In this document: piece by piece, positions 33,140 through 41,908 of the stretch
Layout: the number at the start of each line of letters is the position of its first letter
Position numbering within the stretch: the stretch's first letter is position 1
Assembly: GCF_005862235.1 (NCBI RefSeq)
Contig: NZ_VCEK01000005.1
Location: 62,001 to 126,000, forward strand
Direction of reading: 5' to 3'
From: Saccharomonospora piscinae
GTDB taxonomy: Bacteria; Actinomycetota; Actinomycetes; Mycobacteriales; Pseudonocardiaceae
DNA: 64,000 nt
Notes under the pieces: generated by a model
Told to the model about the DNA's origin: nothing
Databases searched by the model: none
The model's input: only the letters and a program-made list of their open reading frames with translations
Position numbers and translations under genes: made by a program

Positions 33140-33964
33140 TCACCTGGCGCTGAAGGCGCCGTCGACCGTGATCACCGAGCCCGTCACGTGCCGCGCCTCG
33201 TCGGAGGCCAGCCACACGGCCGCTGACGCGACGTCGGTCGCCTCGACCAGCCGGTTCGTGGGCTGTTGCTGAACGAACTCGCGCTCGTGGTCGGACACCC
33301 CCAAAGCGTTGGCGATCTCGGCCAGCATCCGCCCCTCCAGCGCGGGGGTGTCCCGGACGGAGCCGGGGCACAGCGCGTTGACCCGCACCCCGTGCGGGGC
33401 GTAGTCCAGCGCCGAGGCGCGGCTGAGCCCGATGAGTCCGTGTTTGGCCGCCACGTACGCCGCGAAGTGGCGATACCCGACCGTGCCTGCGGTGGACGCG
33501 ATGTTGACGACGCTGCCGGATCGCCGTTCGAGCATCGCCGGTACCACCGCGGCCGTCACCCGCCACGCACCGGTGAGGTCGATGTCGAGCATCACCTGCC
33601 ACTCGGATTCACAGACCTCGTGCGTGACCTTGCCGGCGGGAGTGACGATGCCCGCGTTGTTGACCAGGACGTCGACCCGGCCGAACCGCGCCACCGCGTC
33701 CGCGGCGACGCGGCGTACCTGGTCCGGGTCACGGACGTCCATTCGTGCCGCCAGTACGGCGGCACCCCGCTCGCGGCACAGCGCCGCCGTGTGGTCGAGC
33801 TGGCTGACCGAGCCCATGGGGTAGGGCACCCCGGCGATGTCCTCGGCGATGTCGGCGAGGATCAGGTCCGCGCCCGCTTCCGCCAGCGCCACGGCGCATG
33901 CCCTGCCGATACCGCGAGCCGCGCCGGTGATCAGCGCGGTCTTCGTCGCCAGTCGCCCGGTCAC
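33140..33964 (-). CDS. Short-chain dehydrogenase/reductase
   Basis: 274 aa classical SDR: TGAARGIG nucleotide-binding loop, NNAG, catalytic Ser in NIAS, and Tyr/Lys in YVAAKHG. After the second beta strand it has an insertion (EDIAGVPYPMGSVSQLDHT) resembling that of mycofactocin-coupled SDRs (TIGR03971), which can hold NAD tightly; this resemblance is by eye only. The GTG start overlaps the thioesterase stop, and the gene ends 23 bases before the Thr A-T start. It may oxidise or reduce a hydroxyl/keto group of a Thr-derived or keto-acid intermediate; the substrate is unknown. Confidence 0.85.
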   Translation of the reverse strand: MTGRLATKTALITGAARGIGRACAVALAEAGADLILADIAEDIAGVPYPMGSVSQLDHTAALCRERGAAVLAARMDVRDPDQVRRVAADAVARFGRVDVLVNNAGIVTPAGKVTHEVCESEWQVMLDIDLTGAWRVTAAVVPAMLERRSGSVVNIASTAGTVGYRHFAAYVAAKHGLIGLSRASALDYAPHGVRVNALCPGSVRDTPALEGRMLAEIANALGVSDHEREFVQQQPTNRLVEATDVASAAVWLASDEARHVTGSVITVDGAFSAR

Positions 33965-34671
33965 GGTCGCGCGTCCGCCGGGTGCGGGAGCCTGCCGATC
34001 CGGTCGAGCAGTTCCGCGGCCGAATCGACGAGGTACATGTGCCCCCCGGGAAGCTCCACGAGTTCGAAGTCACCTGTGGTGACGTCCGACCACTCCTGCG
34101 CGTCGGCGGCCGACACGACATCGTCGGCCGTGCCGCGCACGGAGTACACCGGGATCGGCAGCCGGGGTCGCCCCGCAGGCCGGTAGTTCTCGTGGAGCAG
34201 CACGTCCGCACGCAGCGTCGGCAGCACCAGGTCCCGGAGTTCGGGGTCGTCCAGCGCCGGATGCTGGTAGCCCGCGATCGCGCGCACCGACGCCACGAAG
34301 CTGTCGTCGTCGCGGCCGGAGATCCGCGTTCCTCGCAACGTGCTCGGTCCGGGCGAGCCGCTGACGACCAGAGTCGCGTCGACCTCGGGAGCAGCCGCGA
34401 GCACCGCGTGTACCGCCTCGTATGCGAGCACGGCTCCGAAACTGTGCCCGAAGAACACGGCCTTCGACACGTTGTCGATCGAGGTGAGCAGGTCGGGCAC
34501 CAGATCACCAACCAGGCTGCCGACGTCGGTCGGAACCGGGTCGGCGAACCGCTTCTCCCGGCCCGGCAGTTCCACCGGGACGATTCGCAGGGTCTCGGAG
34601 ACCGGCCATTCGCGGTAGAAGGTGGCTCCGGCGCCCGCAGGCGGAAAACACAGAACAGCGGTCGTGGACAA
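33961..34671 (-). CDS. Type II thioesterase (stand-alone editing TE)
   Basis: 236 aa alpha/beta hydrolase of the NRPS/PKS-associated TEII family: FPPAGAG near the start, nucleophile in GHSFG, and the catalytic His in GGHMYLV. The start is a TTG at 34671 preceded by GGGAGAGA. It is the first gene of the minus-strand operon TE-SDR-A/T. TEII enzymes remove wrong or stalled groups from carrier proteins. Because neither NRPS ends in a TE, a role in product release must also be considered, although TEIIs rarely do this. Confidence 0.88.
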   Translation of the reverse strand: MSTTAVLCFPPAGAGATFYREWPVSETLRIVPVELPGREKRFADPVPTDVGSLVGDLVPDLLTSIDNVSKAVFFGHSFGAVLAYEAVHAVLAAAPEVDATLVVSGSPGPSTLRGTRISGRDDDSFVASVRAIAGYQHPALDDPELRDLVLPTLRADVLLHENYRPAGRPRLPIPVYSVRGTADDVVSAADAQEWSDVTTGDFELVELPGGHMYLVDSAAELLDRIGRLPHPADARP

Positions 34672-34773
34672 GGCGCTCTCTCCCGGGTGCGGATGCTGGC
34701 ACGATGGAATCTAGCAACGAAAACCGGTCGGGACCGCTTCCGCGAGAGCTGTTTTAGCCGTCCCTGAATAGTT

Positions 34774-34803
34774 TTGAATTCCGGCCTGCGCGAGCAGTAG
34801 CGT
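34774..34803 (+). promoter_or_regulatory. Candidate sigma70-type promoter for the alpha/beta hydrolase gene
   Basis: In the 168-bp divergent gap between the TEII and hydrolase genes, TTGAAT (34774-34779) and TAGCGT (34798-34803) are separated by 18 bases and lie 36 bases before the GTG at 34840. The -10 matches the actinomycete TAGnnT pattern. This was found by eye and is not proven. Confidence 0.4.
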
Positions 34804-34839
34804 CAATGCCCGTCGATCGGCCGAGAATGGGGGACCGCC

Positions 34840-35634
34840 GTGCCGGAAATCGTGGTTGACGGGCAGCCGTTGCACTACGAGGACGAGGGCACGGGACCGC
34901 CGGTGGTGATGGTGGCAGGCACGGGCAGCCGCGGGCGAGTGTGGCACCTGCACCAGGTGCCCGCGCTGGTGTCGGCCGGCTACCGGGTGATCACTTTCGA
35001 CAACCGTGCAGGTGGGCCGGGTGGCCGCTTCGGTGTCGCCTCACTGGTCTCGGACACCGCGGCTCTGATCGAGCGGTTGGAGCTCGGACAGTCCCGTGCC
35101 GTCGGGTTCTCGCTGGGCGCACGCGTGGTCGCCGAACTGCTCGTGGAGCGTCCTGAACTGGTCGAACGCGCTGTGCTTCTGGCCACGAGGGGCCGAGTCG
35201 ACCACTGGACGAAGGCGATGTTGCTCGCCGAGCGGACGGGTACGACCACCACGCCCGAGTTCGGGGTCGTGGTGCGCGCGATGCAGTACCTGTCCCCGAC
35301 GACGCTGCGCGACGATCGAGCCACCCGGGACTGGCTCGAGCTGTTCGAGTTGACGTCGGCCACCGCGCTGCCGGGACTGCACGAGCAGGTGGCTCTGGAC
35401 GAACTGCTCGCCGATCGGCTCACCGCGTACTCCGCGATCGAGGCGGCCTGCCTGGTGGTCGGGTTCGGCGACGATCTTGTGACGCCGCCGCAGTTGACCC
35501 GCGAGGTGGCGCGGGCCATTCCCCGCGCGCAGTACCACGAGGTCGCCGACTGCGGTCACTACGGCTACCTCGAACGACCCGGTGAGGTGAACAAATTGAT
35601 CGTGGACTTTCTGGGAGTTTCGTCTCGCGATTAA
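34840..35634 (+). CDS. Alpha/beta-fold hydrolase or acyl-shuttle enzyme
   Basis: 264 aa, GTG start with GGGGGA ahead. The nucleophile elbow is GFSLG (Ser), the acid is probably in VVGFGDDLVTPP and the His in CGHYGYLERP. It belongs to the broad family that includes simple esterases and the aminoacyl transferases SyrC/CmaE, which carry an amino acid from a free-standing A-T protein to an NRPS module; those use Cys, whereas this one has Ser. It stands alone on plus between the Thr A-T operon and the oxygenase. Shuttling Thr to the last module, cyclising the peptide or trimming it are all possible, and none is shown by the sequence. Confidence 0.8.
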   Translation: MPEIVVDGQPLHYEDEGTGPPVVMVAGTGSRGRVWHLHQVPALVSAGYRVITFDNRAGGPGGRFGVASLVSDTAALIERLELGQSRAVGFSLGARVVAELLVERPELVERAVLLATRGRVDHWTKAMLLAERTGTTTTPEFGVVVRAMQYLSPTTLRDDRATRDWLELFELTSATALPGLHEQVALDELLADRLTAYSAIEAACLVVGFGDDLVTPPQLTREVARAIPRAQYHEVADCGHYGYLERPGEVNKLIVDFLGVSSRD

Positions 35635-35719
35635 ACGCATCGCCTCGGACGCGCGACCGGTGAAGAATGTGATCGTCAGATGAGACGATTCTCTTCGTAT
35701 TGGTGAGGAATGGAGCGGC

Positions 35720-36703
35720 ATGGTCGAGAAGTTCGTGCTGTCCGCCGATGAGCGGGCGACGGTGGCCGCCCTCGTGGACGAGCTGATCAGCGACAGCGAG
35801 ACCTGGGATCCGCTGGGCAGGGCGGACCGCGCCGCTTCGCTGGCGCAGGAACTACCCACCCGGCTCCGTCGCTTTCTCAGCGAGGTCAAGGTCGCCGAGT
35901 CCGACGTGACGGTCCTGTCCAACCTTCCCGTCGACGACGATCTCGCCCCCACGCCCGTGGGCTGGGACGCGGCGGCGAAGACCGGGGCGGGCTCACGTGA
36001 GGAAGTGGTGCTGCTCCTGTGCGGTTCGGCCATCGGGGAGCCATTCGGCTGGAGCAACCAGCAGGACGGCAGGCTCATCCACGACGTCGTGCCCGCGCCG
36101 GGTATGGAGCGGTCACTGACGAGCGCCAGTAGTTCGGCCGGGCTGTCGCTGCACACCGAGGACGTGTTCCACCCATGCCGGGGCGACTACGTGTCGCTGT
36201 TCTGCCTGCGCAACCCCGACCGTATCGGCACGACGTACGCCAGGGTGGACACCCTCTCGCTCAGTGCGGCGCTGCGCGACCTGCTGTCGTCGGACTCGTT
36301 CACCTTCCATCCCGACGACTCGCACGTCGGCGTCACTCTGAACGCGATCGACGGCACGGACGAGCGGGAAAGGAGGGGCCCGTCGGAGAGCGGAGCGGTC
36401 CTGTTCGGACCCGGAGATCGGCCGTACTTTCGCTTCGACATCGACTTCATGGAGGCGGACGGTGCCGCCGCGACCGACGCGATGCGCGTTGTGCAGCGGG
36501 AACTCAGTGAGCACGCCGAGTCGGTGGTCCTGTCGCCGGGCGACGCGGTGTTCATCGACAACTACCGGGTGGTTCACGGCAGGGAGCCGTTCACACCGCG
36601 CTACGACGGTACGGACCGGTGGCTCAAGCGCGTCAACCTGACGCGAGACCTGCGGCGGATCTACACGGCGAACGCGGCGCGATCCCGGATCGTCGTCGCC
36701 TGA
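35720..36703 (+). CDS. VioC/AsnO-like Fe(II)/2-oxoglutarate amino-acid hydroxylase
   Basis: 327 aa, clavaminate-synthase-like (TauD/TfdA) superfamily. Metal ligands are visible as His145-x-Glu147 in LHTEDVFHP and His286 in NYRVVHGREPF. The 2-oxoglutarate arginine is Arg300 or Arg304 in DRWLKRVNLTR. The HxE rather than HxG/A triad marks a hydroxylase, not a halogenase. Relatives hydroxylate the beta-carbon of free Arg (VioC), Asn (AsnO) or enduracididine (MppO). In this cluster the acidic pocket of module 4 suggests an Arg-like residue as the natural target. It starts 85 bases after the hydrolase behind a purine-rich site, so the two probably share a transcript. Confidence 0.88.
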   Translation: MVEKFVLSADERATVAALVDELISDSETWDPLGRADRAASLAQELPTRLRRFLSEVKVAESDVTVLSNLPVDDDLAPTPVGWDAAAKTGAGSREEVVLLLCGSAIGEPFGWSNQQDGRLIHDVVPAPGMERSLTSASSSAGLSLHTEDVFHPCRGDYVSLFCLRNPDRIGTTYARVDTLSLSAALRDLLSSDSFTFHPDDSHVGVTLNAIDGTDERERRGPSESGAVLFGPGDRPYFRFDIDFMEADGAAATDAMRVVQRELSEHAESVVLSPGDAVFIDNYRVVHGREPFTPRYDGTDRWLKRVNLTRDLRRIYTANAARSRIVVA

Positions 36704-36736
36704 TCCGTGGTCGGGCGCCCGTGTCCGCCTCGGCCG

Positions 36737-37492
36737 TCACGTCGTGCCGTTCGCTCGATCGACGGGGCGGAACAGGTAGTTGTTGTGGTGCGGGCAAACC
36801 CGGTCCACCGGATGCCAGCCACGCCGCCAGGCGTACATGCGGTAGCCCCGGCTGACGAGCCAGTCCACGACCTCGTCGGGTGAGTACTCGTAGCGATCGG
36901 TGTGCCGCTTCTCGATCTCGAGCAGCATCGTCGGTAGGTGGGTTTCGACGGTCCGCTGACCGCCCTGGAGGACGTGGAGCTCCCCGCCCTCGACGTCGAT
37001 CTTGAGGAAGTCGACGCGCCGCAGCCCCTCGCGGGCGCAGAGTCCGTCGAGTGTCTCCACGTCCACCAGCATGTCGACGTGGTCGAGGAACTCGCTCGTG
37101 GAGCCGAGGCTTTGGCTCTTCCAGGCGAGAAACGCCCTGCTTGTGGCCGGACCCCGCCGGGTGAACGGCACCCGGATCGCCTCCCGCCCAGGTTCGGCCC
37201 CCAGCGCGAGCGGATGGTGGGTGATGTTGTCGCGGCTGCGCGTTCCCAGCACCCGAGTCCAGAAAGGGTGCGAGAACGTCACCGGCTCGATGCTGTGGAC
37301 CCATCCGGTGGTCCCCGCCGACTGCGACAGCGCCTGGCTGTAGAGGCCCGCCGCCGAGCCCACGTCGACGCAGACGTCACCGGGCTTGACCAGCCCGGTG
37401 AGGGTGTGCAACTCGGTGTCCAGATAGGGGGTCCAGCGTGAGAGGAAGTTCGCTGTCGCGGCGGTCCAACGAGGCCGATCGAAATGAGGCAT
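36737..37492 (-). CDS. FkbM-family SAM-dependent methyltransferase
   Basis: 251 aa from the ATG at 37492, which has GGAG 9 bases ahead; an ATG at 37543 in frame is the alternative. SAM-binding DVCVDVGSAAGLYSQ, IEPV, and the FkbM hallmark DFLKIDVEGGELHVLQGG are present. The family mostly O-methylates natural products or sugars. It is convergent with the oxygenase (33-bp gap) and would be the last tailoring gene on this side, for example methylating a hydroxyl put on by a P450 or the oxygenase. That use is inferred. Confidence 0.88.
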   Translation of the reverse strand: MPHFDRPRWTAATANFLSRWTPYLDTELHTLTGLVKPGDVCVDVGSAAGLYSQALSQSAGTTGWVHSIEPVTFSHPFWTRVLGTRSRDNITHHPLALGAEPGREAIRVPFTRRGPATSRAFLAWKSQSLGSTSEFLDHVDMLVDVETLDGLCAREGLRRVDFLKIDVEGGELHVLQGGQRTVETHLPTMLLEIEKRHTDRYEYSPDEVVDWLVSRGYRMYAWRRGWHPVDRVCPHHNNYLFRPVDRANGTT

Positions 37493-37749
37493 CGCGGTAT
37501 TCTCCGGGTCGATCCTATGGGGGATGGTGTGCGGCTCCGGCAAGATTCACAGGGTGTTGAAACCATATCCACGAGCTTCGACGAGCGCAGTAACAACAGC
37601 TCTACCGATCGCGTATTCTGTGCGCTACCCCAGGCTCTCCACCAGGGTGGATGTCCCCGCGAAGTGGCGGTATGGCACTCGTCTCGGACTGTCGAATGCC
37701 ACCTTTCGGCCGATATCCGTGCGTTTTTGGTATCTGCATTATCAATCCT
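37493..37749. other. AT-richer gap, likely promoter region and cluster edge
   Basis: 257 bp with clearly lower GC than the surroundings and no convincing coding pattern. Open frames into it lose the strong third-position GC seen in real genes here. It separates the divergent FkbM gene and the DUF1023-type hydrolase and may hold promoters for both. Confidence 0.5.
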
Positions 37750-38754
37750 GTGGAGTATCTCCGGAACGAGTGCACGGCCGATTCCCCCTTCTCGTCGATC
37801 TCGGGTCATGCCGCCCGTGCCAGGCTGCTCGTCGAGGGATCCCGGTTGGAGCCCGAAACGGTGCGACACCTCGTGGCGACGTTGCGCCCGTCCGAGTCGC
37901 GTGCCTTGGCCCTGGAACACCCGACCGTCGTGGGCGCACTCGACGGGGCGCCACCGGAGCTGCGCTATCTCGCGAACCGGCGGGCCATGCGCCTGGCGAG
38001 GTGCGGTGACCAGCACTCTCGGGAGGGTGTCCTGTTGTTCAGCGCGCGCGGTGGCGGCCGAGTGGCGCAGGTGTTCGGTGACCTGGCCACGGCCGAGCGG
38101 GTGGCTGTCCTGTGCCCCGGCGCGGGCAACCGGGGTTCGAACTTCTGGACGGGCCTGGGCGGTCTGCGCCACCGGTCGCCCGCACTGCAGGCGGCGCAGG
38201 TGTACGACGCCGTGTGCGCGGGCGGCCCTGAAGCGGCCCGTGTGGCCGTCATCGCGTGGCTCGGGTACGACACGCCGGCCGGTCTCGGCGTGGATGTGGC
38301 GCGCGCGGTACTCGCCCGCGCGGGTGCCGTCGCGCTGCGTCGCCTGGTGGCAGGGCTGGTCGTCACGAACCCCGGTGCGACGATCGTTCTGCTCGGGCAC
38401 AGCTACGGCTCGGTCGCCATCGGCGCGGCCGCCTCGCACCTACCGAGGCAGGTCACCGATCTCGTCGTGTTCGGCAGCCCGGGCATGGGCGTCCGCAACG
38501 CTGGGGAGTTGCGGACCTCCGCCCGGGTGTGGGCGGGCCAGGCGCGCCGGGACTGGGTCCGCTGGGTTCCAGGGCGCCGACTGCTCGGCGTCGGGCACGG
38601 AACCAAGCCCGCGCACCCGGCTTTCGGCGCGTCCGCGCTCAGCACCGCCGATGTGCCCGACCACGACCACTACCTGAGTCCGGGCACGGACGCGCTCGCC
38701 CACGTGGCCCGGATCGTCGGGTGGGCCGCGCGAACCCGCTCGCGTTGCGCGTGA
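37750..38754 (+). CDS. DUF1023-type alpha/beta hydrolase
   Basis: About 334 aa from a GTG at 37750; the frame is open back to an ATG at 37651, but codon usage there is not typical of the gene. A segment like HPTVVGALDGAPPELRYLANR and the core nucleophile GHSYGS, with a late DHDHYL carrying the probable His, match the actinobacterial Abhydrolase_8 (DUF1023) family. Those proteins are often secreted or cell-envelope hydrolases of unknown substrate; no signal peptide is visible here. It probably lies outside the biosynthetic cluster. Confidence 0.7.
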   Translation: MEYLRNECTADSPFSSISGHAARARLLVEGSRLEPETVRHLVATLRPSESRALALEHPTVVGALDGAPPELRYLANRRAMRLARCGDQHSREGVLLFSARGGGRVAQVFGDLATAERVAVLCPGAGNRGSNFWTGLGGLRHRSPALQAAQVYDAVCAGGPEAARVAVIAWLGYDTPAGLGVDVARAVLARAGAVALRRLVAGLVVTNPGATIVLLGHSYGSVAIGAAASHLPRQVTDLVVFGSPGMGVRNAGELRTSARVWAGQARRDWVRWVPGRRLLGVGHGTKPAHPAFGASALSTADVPDHDHYLSPGTDALAHVARIVGWAARTRSRCA

Positions 38755-38809
38755 GCAGCCGGTGGGATATTCGCTACTCGCTTTGGACGGGGCAGGAGAG
38801 GATAAGCGC

Positions 38810-39397
38810 ATGCCGACCCCAACGCTGCCTCCCGAGTTCCGCCCGCGACCGTCCTTGCCCGTCCTGCGTACCGAGCGGCTCACCCTGCGTGCCGTGACCT
38901 CGGCCGATCTCGACGCCGTGTACGGCTACCTGTCGCGTGAGGAGGTCTGCCGCTACCTGCTGCACGAGCCGCTGTCGCGCGAGGAGACGGAACGGAAGCT
39001 GGTGCTGGCCGAGAAGAGCACGGCGCTGCGCGCGGACGGCGACACCGCCCGGCTCGCCGTGGTCCACGACGACGAGGTCGTCGGCGAGGTGCAGCTCACG
39101 CTGGTGTCGGCGGCCACGGCCACGGTCGAGATCGGCTGGATCTTCTCTCCGCACGTGGCCGGGCGCGGCTTCGCCACCGAGGCGGCACGGGTATTGCTGG
39201 ACCACGCGTTCGAAACCCTGAACGCACATCGGATCATCGCTCACCTGCACCCGGACAACACCGGGTCCTCGCGGCTGTGCGAGCGGCTCCGCATGCGGCA
39301 CGAGGCGCTGCACCGGTCCGATCTGTGGGTCAAGAACGGCTGGGAGGACACCAGCATCTACGCGATCCTCAGGCGGGACTGGGCCGCGCGGCGGTGA
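38810..39397 (+). CDS. GNAT acetyltransferase of the RimJ/RimL type
   Basis: 195 aa. The ATG at 38810 is chosen because AGGAGAGGA lies just ahead; an in-frame start upstream has none. RTERLTLRAVTSADLDAVY at the N-terminus, the acetyl-CoA-binding stretch VAGRGFATEAARVLLDHAF, and AHLHPDNTGSSRLCERLRM are all typical of the RimJ/RimL N-acetyltransferase family. The substrate cannot be told; housekeeping protein modification or small-amine acetylation are both possible. Confidence 0.85.
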   Translation: MPTPTLPPEFRPRPSLPVLRTERLTLRAVTSADLDAVYGYLSREEVCRYLLHEPLSREETERKLVLAEKSTALRADGDTARLAVVHDDEVVGEVQLTLVSAATATVEIGWIFSPHVAGRGFATEAARVLLDHAFETLNAHRIIAHLHPDNTGSSRLCERLRMRHEALHRSDLWVKNGWEDTSIYAILRRDWAARR

Positions 39398-39425
39398 CGT
39401 CCTTGCCGCCCGTGTGAGTGACGCA

Positions 39426-39472
39426 GCGAAGGCCACCTTGACTGCACCAGGTGCAGCGAGGGTGGCCTTCGC
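39426..39472. repeat. Palindromic intergenic repeat, copy 1
   Basis: Arms GCGAAGGCCACC (39426-39437) and its exact complement (39461-39472) enclose a second, near-contiguous palindrome of CTGCACC/GGTGCAG. It follows the acetyltransferase stop and can act as a terminator. The same arm sequence recurs at 57624-57680. Confidence 0.75.
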
Positions 39473-39606
39473 GGCACCCCGGCGACCACGCACCCGCAGG
39501 CGCTCACCGCGCTCGTGCCGACAGGGTCGAGGCGCTCGCGCGCGGGGGTGAGCGGCGTACCCGTCCGGGGTGTTTCGGCTGGTCGGTGCCGGGGTAGCAC
39601 CGGTGG

Positions 39607-41901
39607 GTGCCGAGTGAGGACACCGCGGACGGGTGGCGGCGGGTCGAGGTCCGCGTCGAGGGAATCGTGCAGGGGGTCGGGTTCCGGCCGTTCGTCCACG
39701 GGCTCGCCGAGCGGTTCGCACTCAGCGGGCAGGTCGGCAACGACAGCGCGGGCGTGCTCGCCGAGGTGGAAGGCCCCCGCGAGTCGGTCGCCAGCTTCCT
39801 CAGGGCTCTCCCGGCCGAGGCGCCCGCGCTGGCGGACGTGCAGCACTGCTCGGTGACCGACCGGCCGCCGCGGGGGACGAGCGGGTTCCGCATCGCGCAC
39901 AGCGACAGCTCCGGTCCCCGCCGCACTCTCGTGTCCGCCGATGCCGCCACCTGCGCGGCGTGCCTGGCGGAACTGTTCGACCCCCACGACCGCCGCTATC
40001 GCTATCCGTTCGTGAACTGCACCGGCTGCGGCCCGCGCTACACGATCGTGCGCGATGTGCCGTACGACCGCGGCAACACCACGATGGCCGGGTTCGACCT
40101 GTGTGGACCGTGCGCCCGCGAGTACCACGATCCGGCGGACCGCCGCTACCACGCCCAGCCCGTGTGCTGCCCCGACTGCGGGCCGACGCTGCGGCTGGTG
40201 GACAGCGGGGGCGCCGTGCGCGGCGGTGACCCACTCGCCGGCGCGGCCGAGCTGCTGCGGGCCGGGGCGGTGGTCGCGGTGAAGGGGCTGGGCGGATACC
40301 ACCTGGCGGTCGACGCGACCAGCGCCCCGGCCACCGCACGACTGCGCGCGCGCAAACACCGGGAGGACAAGCCGTTCGCCGTGATGGTGGCGAGCCTGGC
40401 CGACGCCCGGCGCCTGTGCGCGGTGGACGACCCGGCCGAGCGCCTGCTGACGAGCCGCCGCCGCCCGATCGTGCTGCTAGACCAGCGGCGGGCCGGGGTC
40501 GCCGACGCCGTGGCTCCCGGCAACCGGGAGCTGGGCCTCATGCTGCCCTACACCCCGCTGCACCACCTGCTGCTCGCCGACACCGGGCTGCCGCTCGTGC
40601 TCACCAGCGGCAACGTCTCCGACGAGCCCATCGCCTTCACCGACGGCGACGCGCGGGGCAGGCTCGCGGGGATCGCCGACGCCTTCCTGCTGCACGACCG
40701 GCCGATCCACGTCCGTGCCGACGACTCGGTCGTGCGCCCGTGGCGCGGTGACGGGGTGGTGCTGCGCCGCTCCCGCGGTTACGCGCCGGAGCCGCTTCCC
40801 GTGGCCTGGGAGTTCCCCCGCCCGGTCCTGGCCTGCGGCGCGGAGCAGAAGAACACTGTCTGCCTGGCGTCGGGGCGCAGAGTGGTGGTCTCGCACCACA
40901 TCGGGGACGTGGGCAACGCCGAGACCCTGACGGCGTTCACCCAGGCCGTCGAGCACCTGTCGCGGCTGTTCGACATCACCCCGGCCGTGGTGGCTCACGA
41001 CCTGCATCCCGACTACGCCGCCACCCGCTACGCCGTGGAGCTGGCCGACTCGGCCGGGCTCGACGCGATCGGCGTGCAGCATCATCACGCCCACATCGCG
41101 TCGTGCCTCGCCGACAACGGCGTGGCGGGGCCCGTGATCGGGGTGGCCTTCGACGGCACGGGCTACGGCACCGACGGCACCGTGTGGGGAGGGGAGTTCC
41201 TGCTCGCCACCCTGGCGGACTTCGAGCGCGCCGGGCACCTCGCACCGGTGCCGTTGCCGGGTGGTGCGGCGGCCGTGCGGCAACCGTGGCGCATGGCCGC
41301 GTCCTACTTGCACCGCGATCCCGGCTCCGAGCGGCTGGCCGTCGCGCGGCGTCAGGGCGGGCGCTGGGACCAGGTCGTCAGCCTGGCGCGCTCCGGAGTG
41401 AACAGCCCGCTCACGTCGAGTGCGGGCAGGCTGTTCGACGCGGTCGCCGCGATCCTCGGGGTCCGCGACACCGTCACCTACGAGGGACAGGCCGCCATCG
41501 AGCTGGAACAACGAGCCGATCCCCACGAGGGCGGTGCCTACCCGGCGCCGGTGGCCGACCGCGAAGGCCGCCTCGTGGTCGATTCCGGTGCCCTGGTGCG
41601 GGCCGTCGTCGACGATCACTGCCGGGGTACCGACGCTGCCGTCGTGGCGGCGCGCTTCCATCACGGGCTCGCGAAGGCCGTCCGCCGCACCTGCGATCTG
41701 ATCGCCGAGCGGACCGGGGTGCGCACGGTGGCGGTGTCGGGTGGCGTGTTCGCCAACCGGCTGCTGCTCGACCGCACCGTGGACGAACTCGCCGACGCCG
41801 GGTTCACGGTGCTCACCCACCGCCGCCTGCCGTGCAACGACGGCGGGATCAGCGCCGGGCAGGCCGTCGTGGCCGCGGCACGCGACCGGTCCGCGAGCTG
41901 A
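39607..41901 (+). CDS. hypF: HypF carbamoyltransferase for hydrogenase cyanide ligands
   Basis: 764 aa from a GTG. Domains in order: N-terminal acylphosphatase (VEGIVQGVGFRPFVHGLAE), two zinc-finger pairs (CAACLAELFD to CTGCGPRYT, then CGPCAREY to CCPDCGP), a YrdC-like nucleotide domain (VVAVKGLGGYHLAVDA, SGNVSDEPI) and a Kae1-like domain (HHHAHIASCLADN, GGVFANRLL). It makes carbamoyl-adenylate from carbamoyl phosphate and passes the carbamoyl group to the HypE C-terminal Cys. It is separated from the other hyp genes and faces them. Confidence 0.96.
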   Translation: MPSEDTADGWRRVEVRVEGIVQGVGFRPFVHGLAERFALSGQVGNDSAGVLAEVEGPRESVASFLRALPAEAPALADVQHCSVTDRPPRGTSGFRIAHSDSSGPRRTLVSADAATCAACLAELFDPHDRRYRYPFVNCTGCGPRYTIVRDVPYDRGNTTMAGFDLCGPCAREYHDPADRRYHAQPVCCPDCGPTLRLVDSGGAVRGGDPLAGAAELLRAGAVVAVKGLGGYHLAVDATSAPATARLRARKHREDKPFAVMVASLADARRLCAVDDPAERLLTSRRRPIVLLDQRRAGVADAVAPGNRELGLMLPYTPLHHLLLADTGLPLVLTSGNVSDEPIAFTDGDARGRLAGIADAFLLHDRPIHVRADDSVVRPWRGDGVVLRRSRGYAPEPLPVAWEFPRPVLACGAEQKNTVCLASGRRVVVSHHIGDVGNAETLTAFTQAVEHLSRLFDITPAVVAHDLHPDYAATRYAVELADSAGLDAIGVQHHHAHIASCLADNGVAGPVIGVAFDGTGYGTDGTVWGGEFLLATLADFERAGHLAPVPLPGGAAAVRQPWRMAASYLHRDPGSERLAVARRQGGRWDQVVSLARSGVNSPLTSSAGRLFDAVAAILGVRDTVTYEGQAAIELEQRADPHEGGAYPAPVADREGRLVVDSGALVRAVVDDHCRGTDAAVVAARFHHGLAKAVRRTCDLIAERTGVRTVAVSGGVFANRLLLDRTVDELADAGFTVLTHRRLPCNDGGISAGQAVVAAARDRSAS

Positions 41902-41908
41902 GGCCACC

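Noticed and set aside
35720-36703. Oxygenase as a SyrB2-like halogenase acting on tethered Thr
   Set aside because: Halogenases have Gly/Ala in place of the Glu ligand. Here His145-Thr-Glu147 is intact, so hydroxylation is expected.
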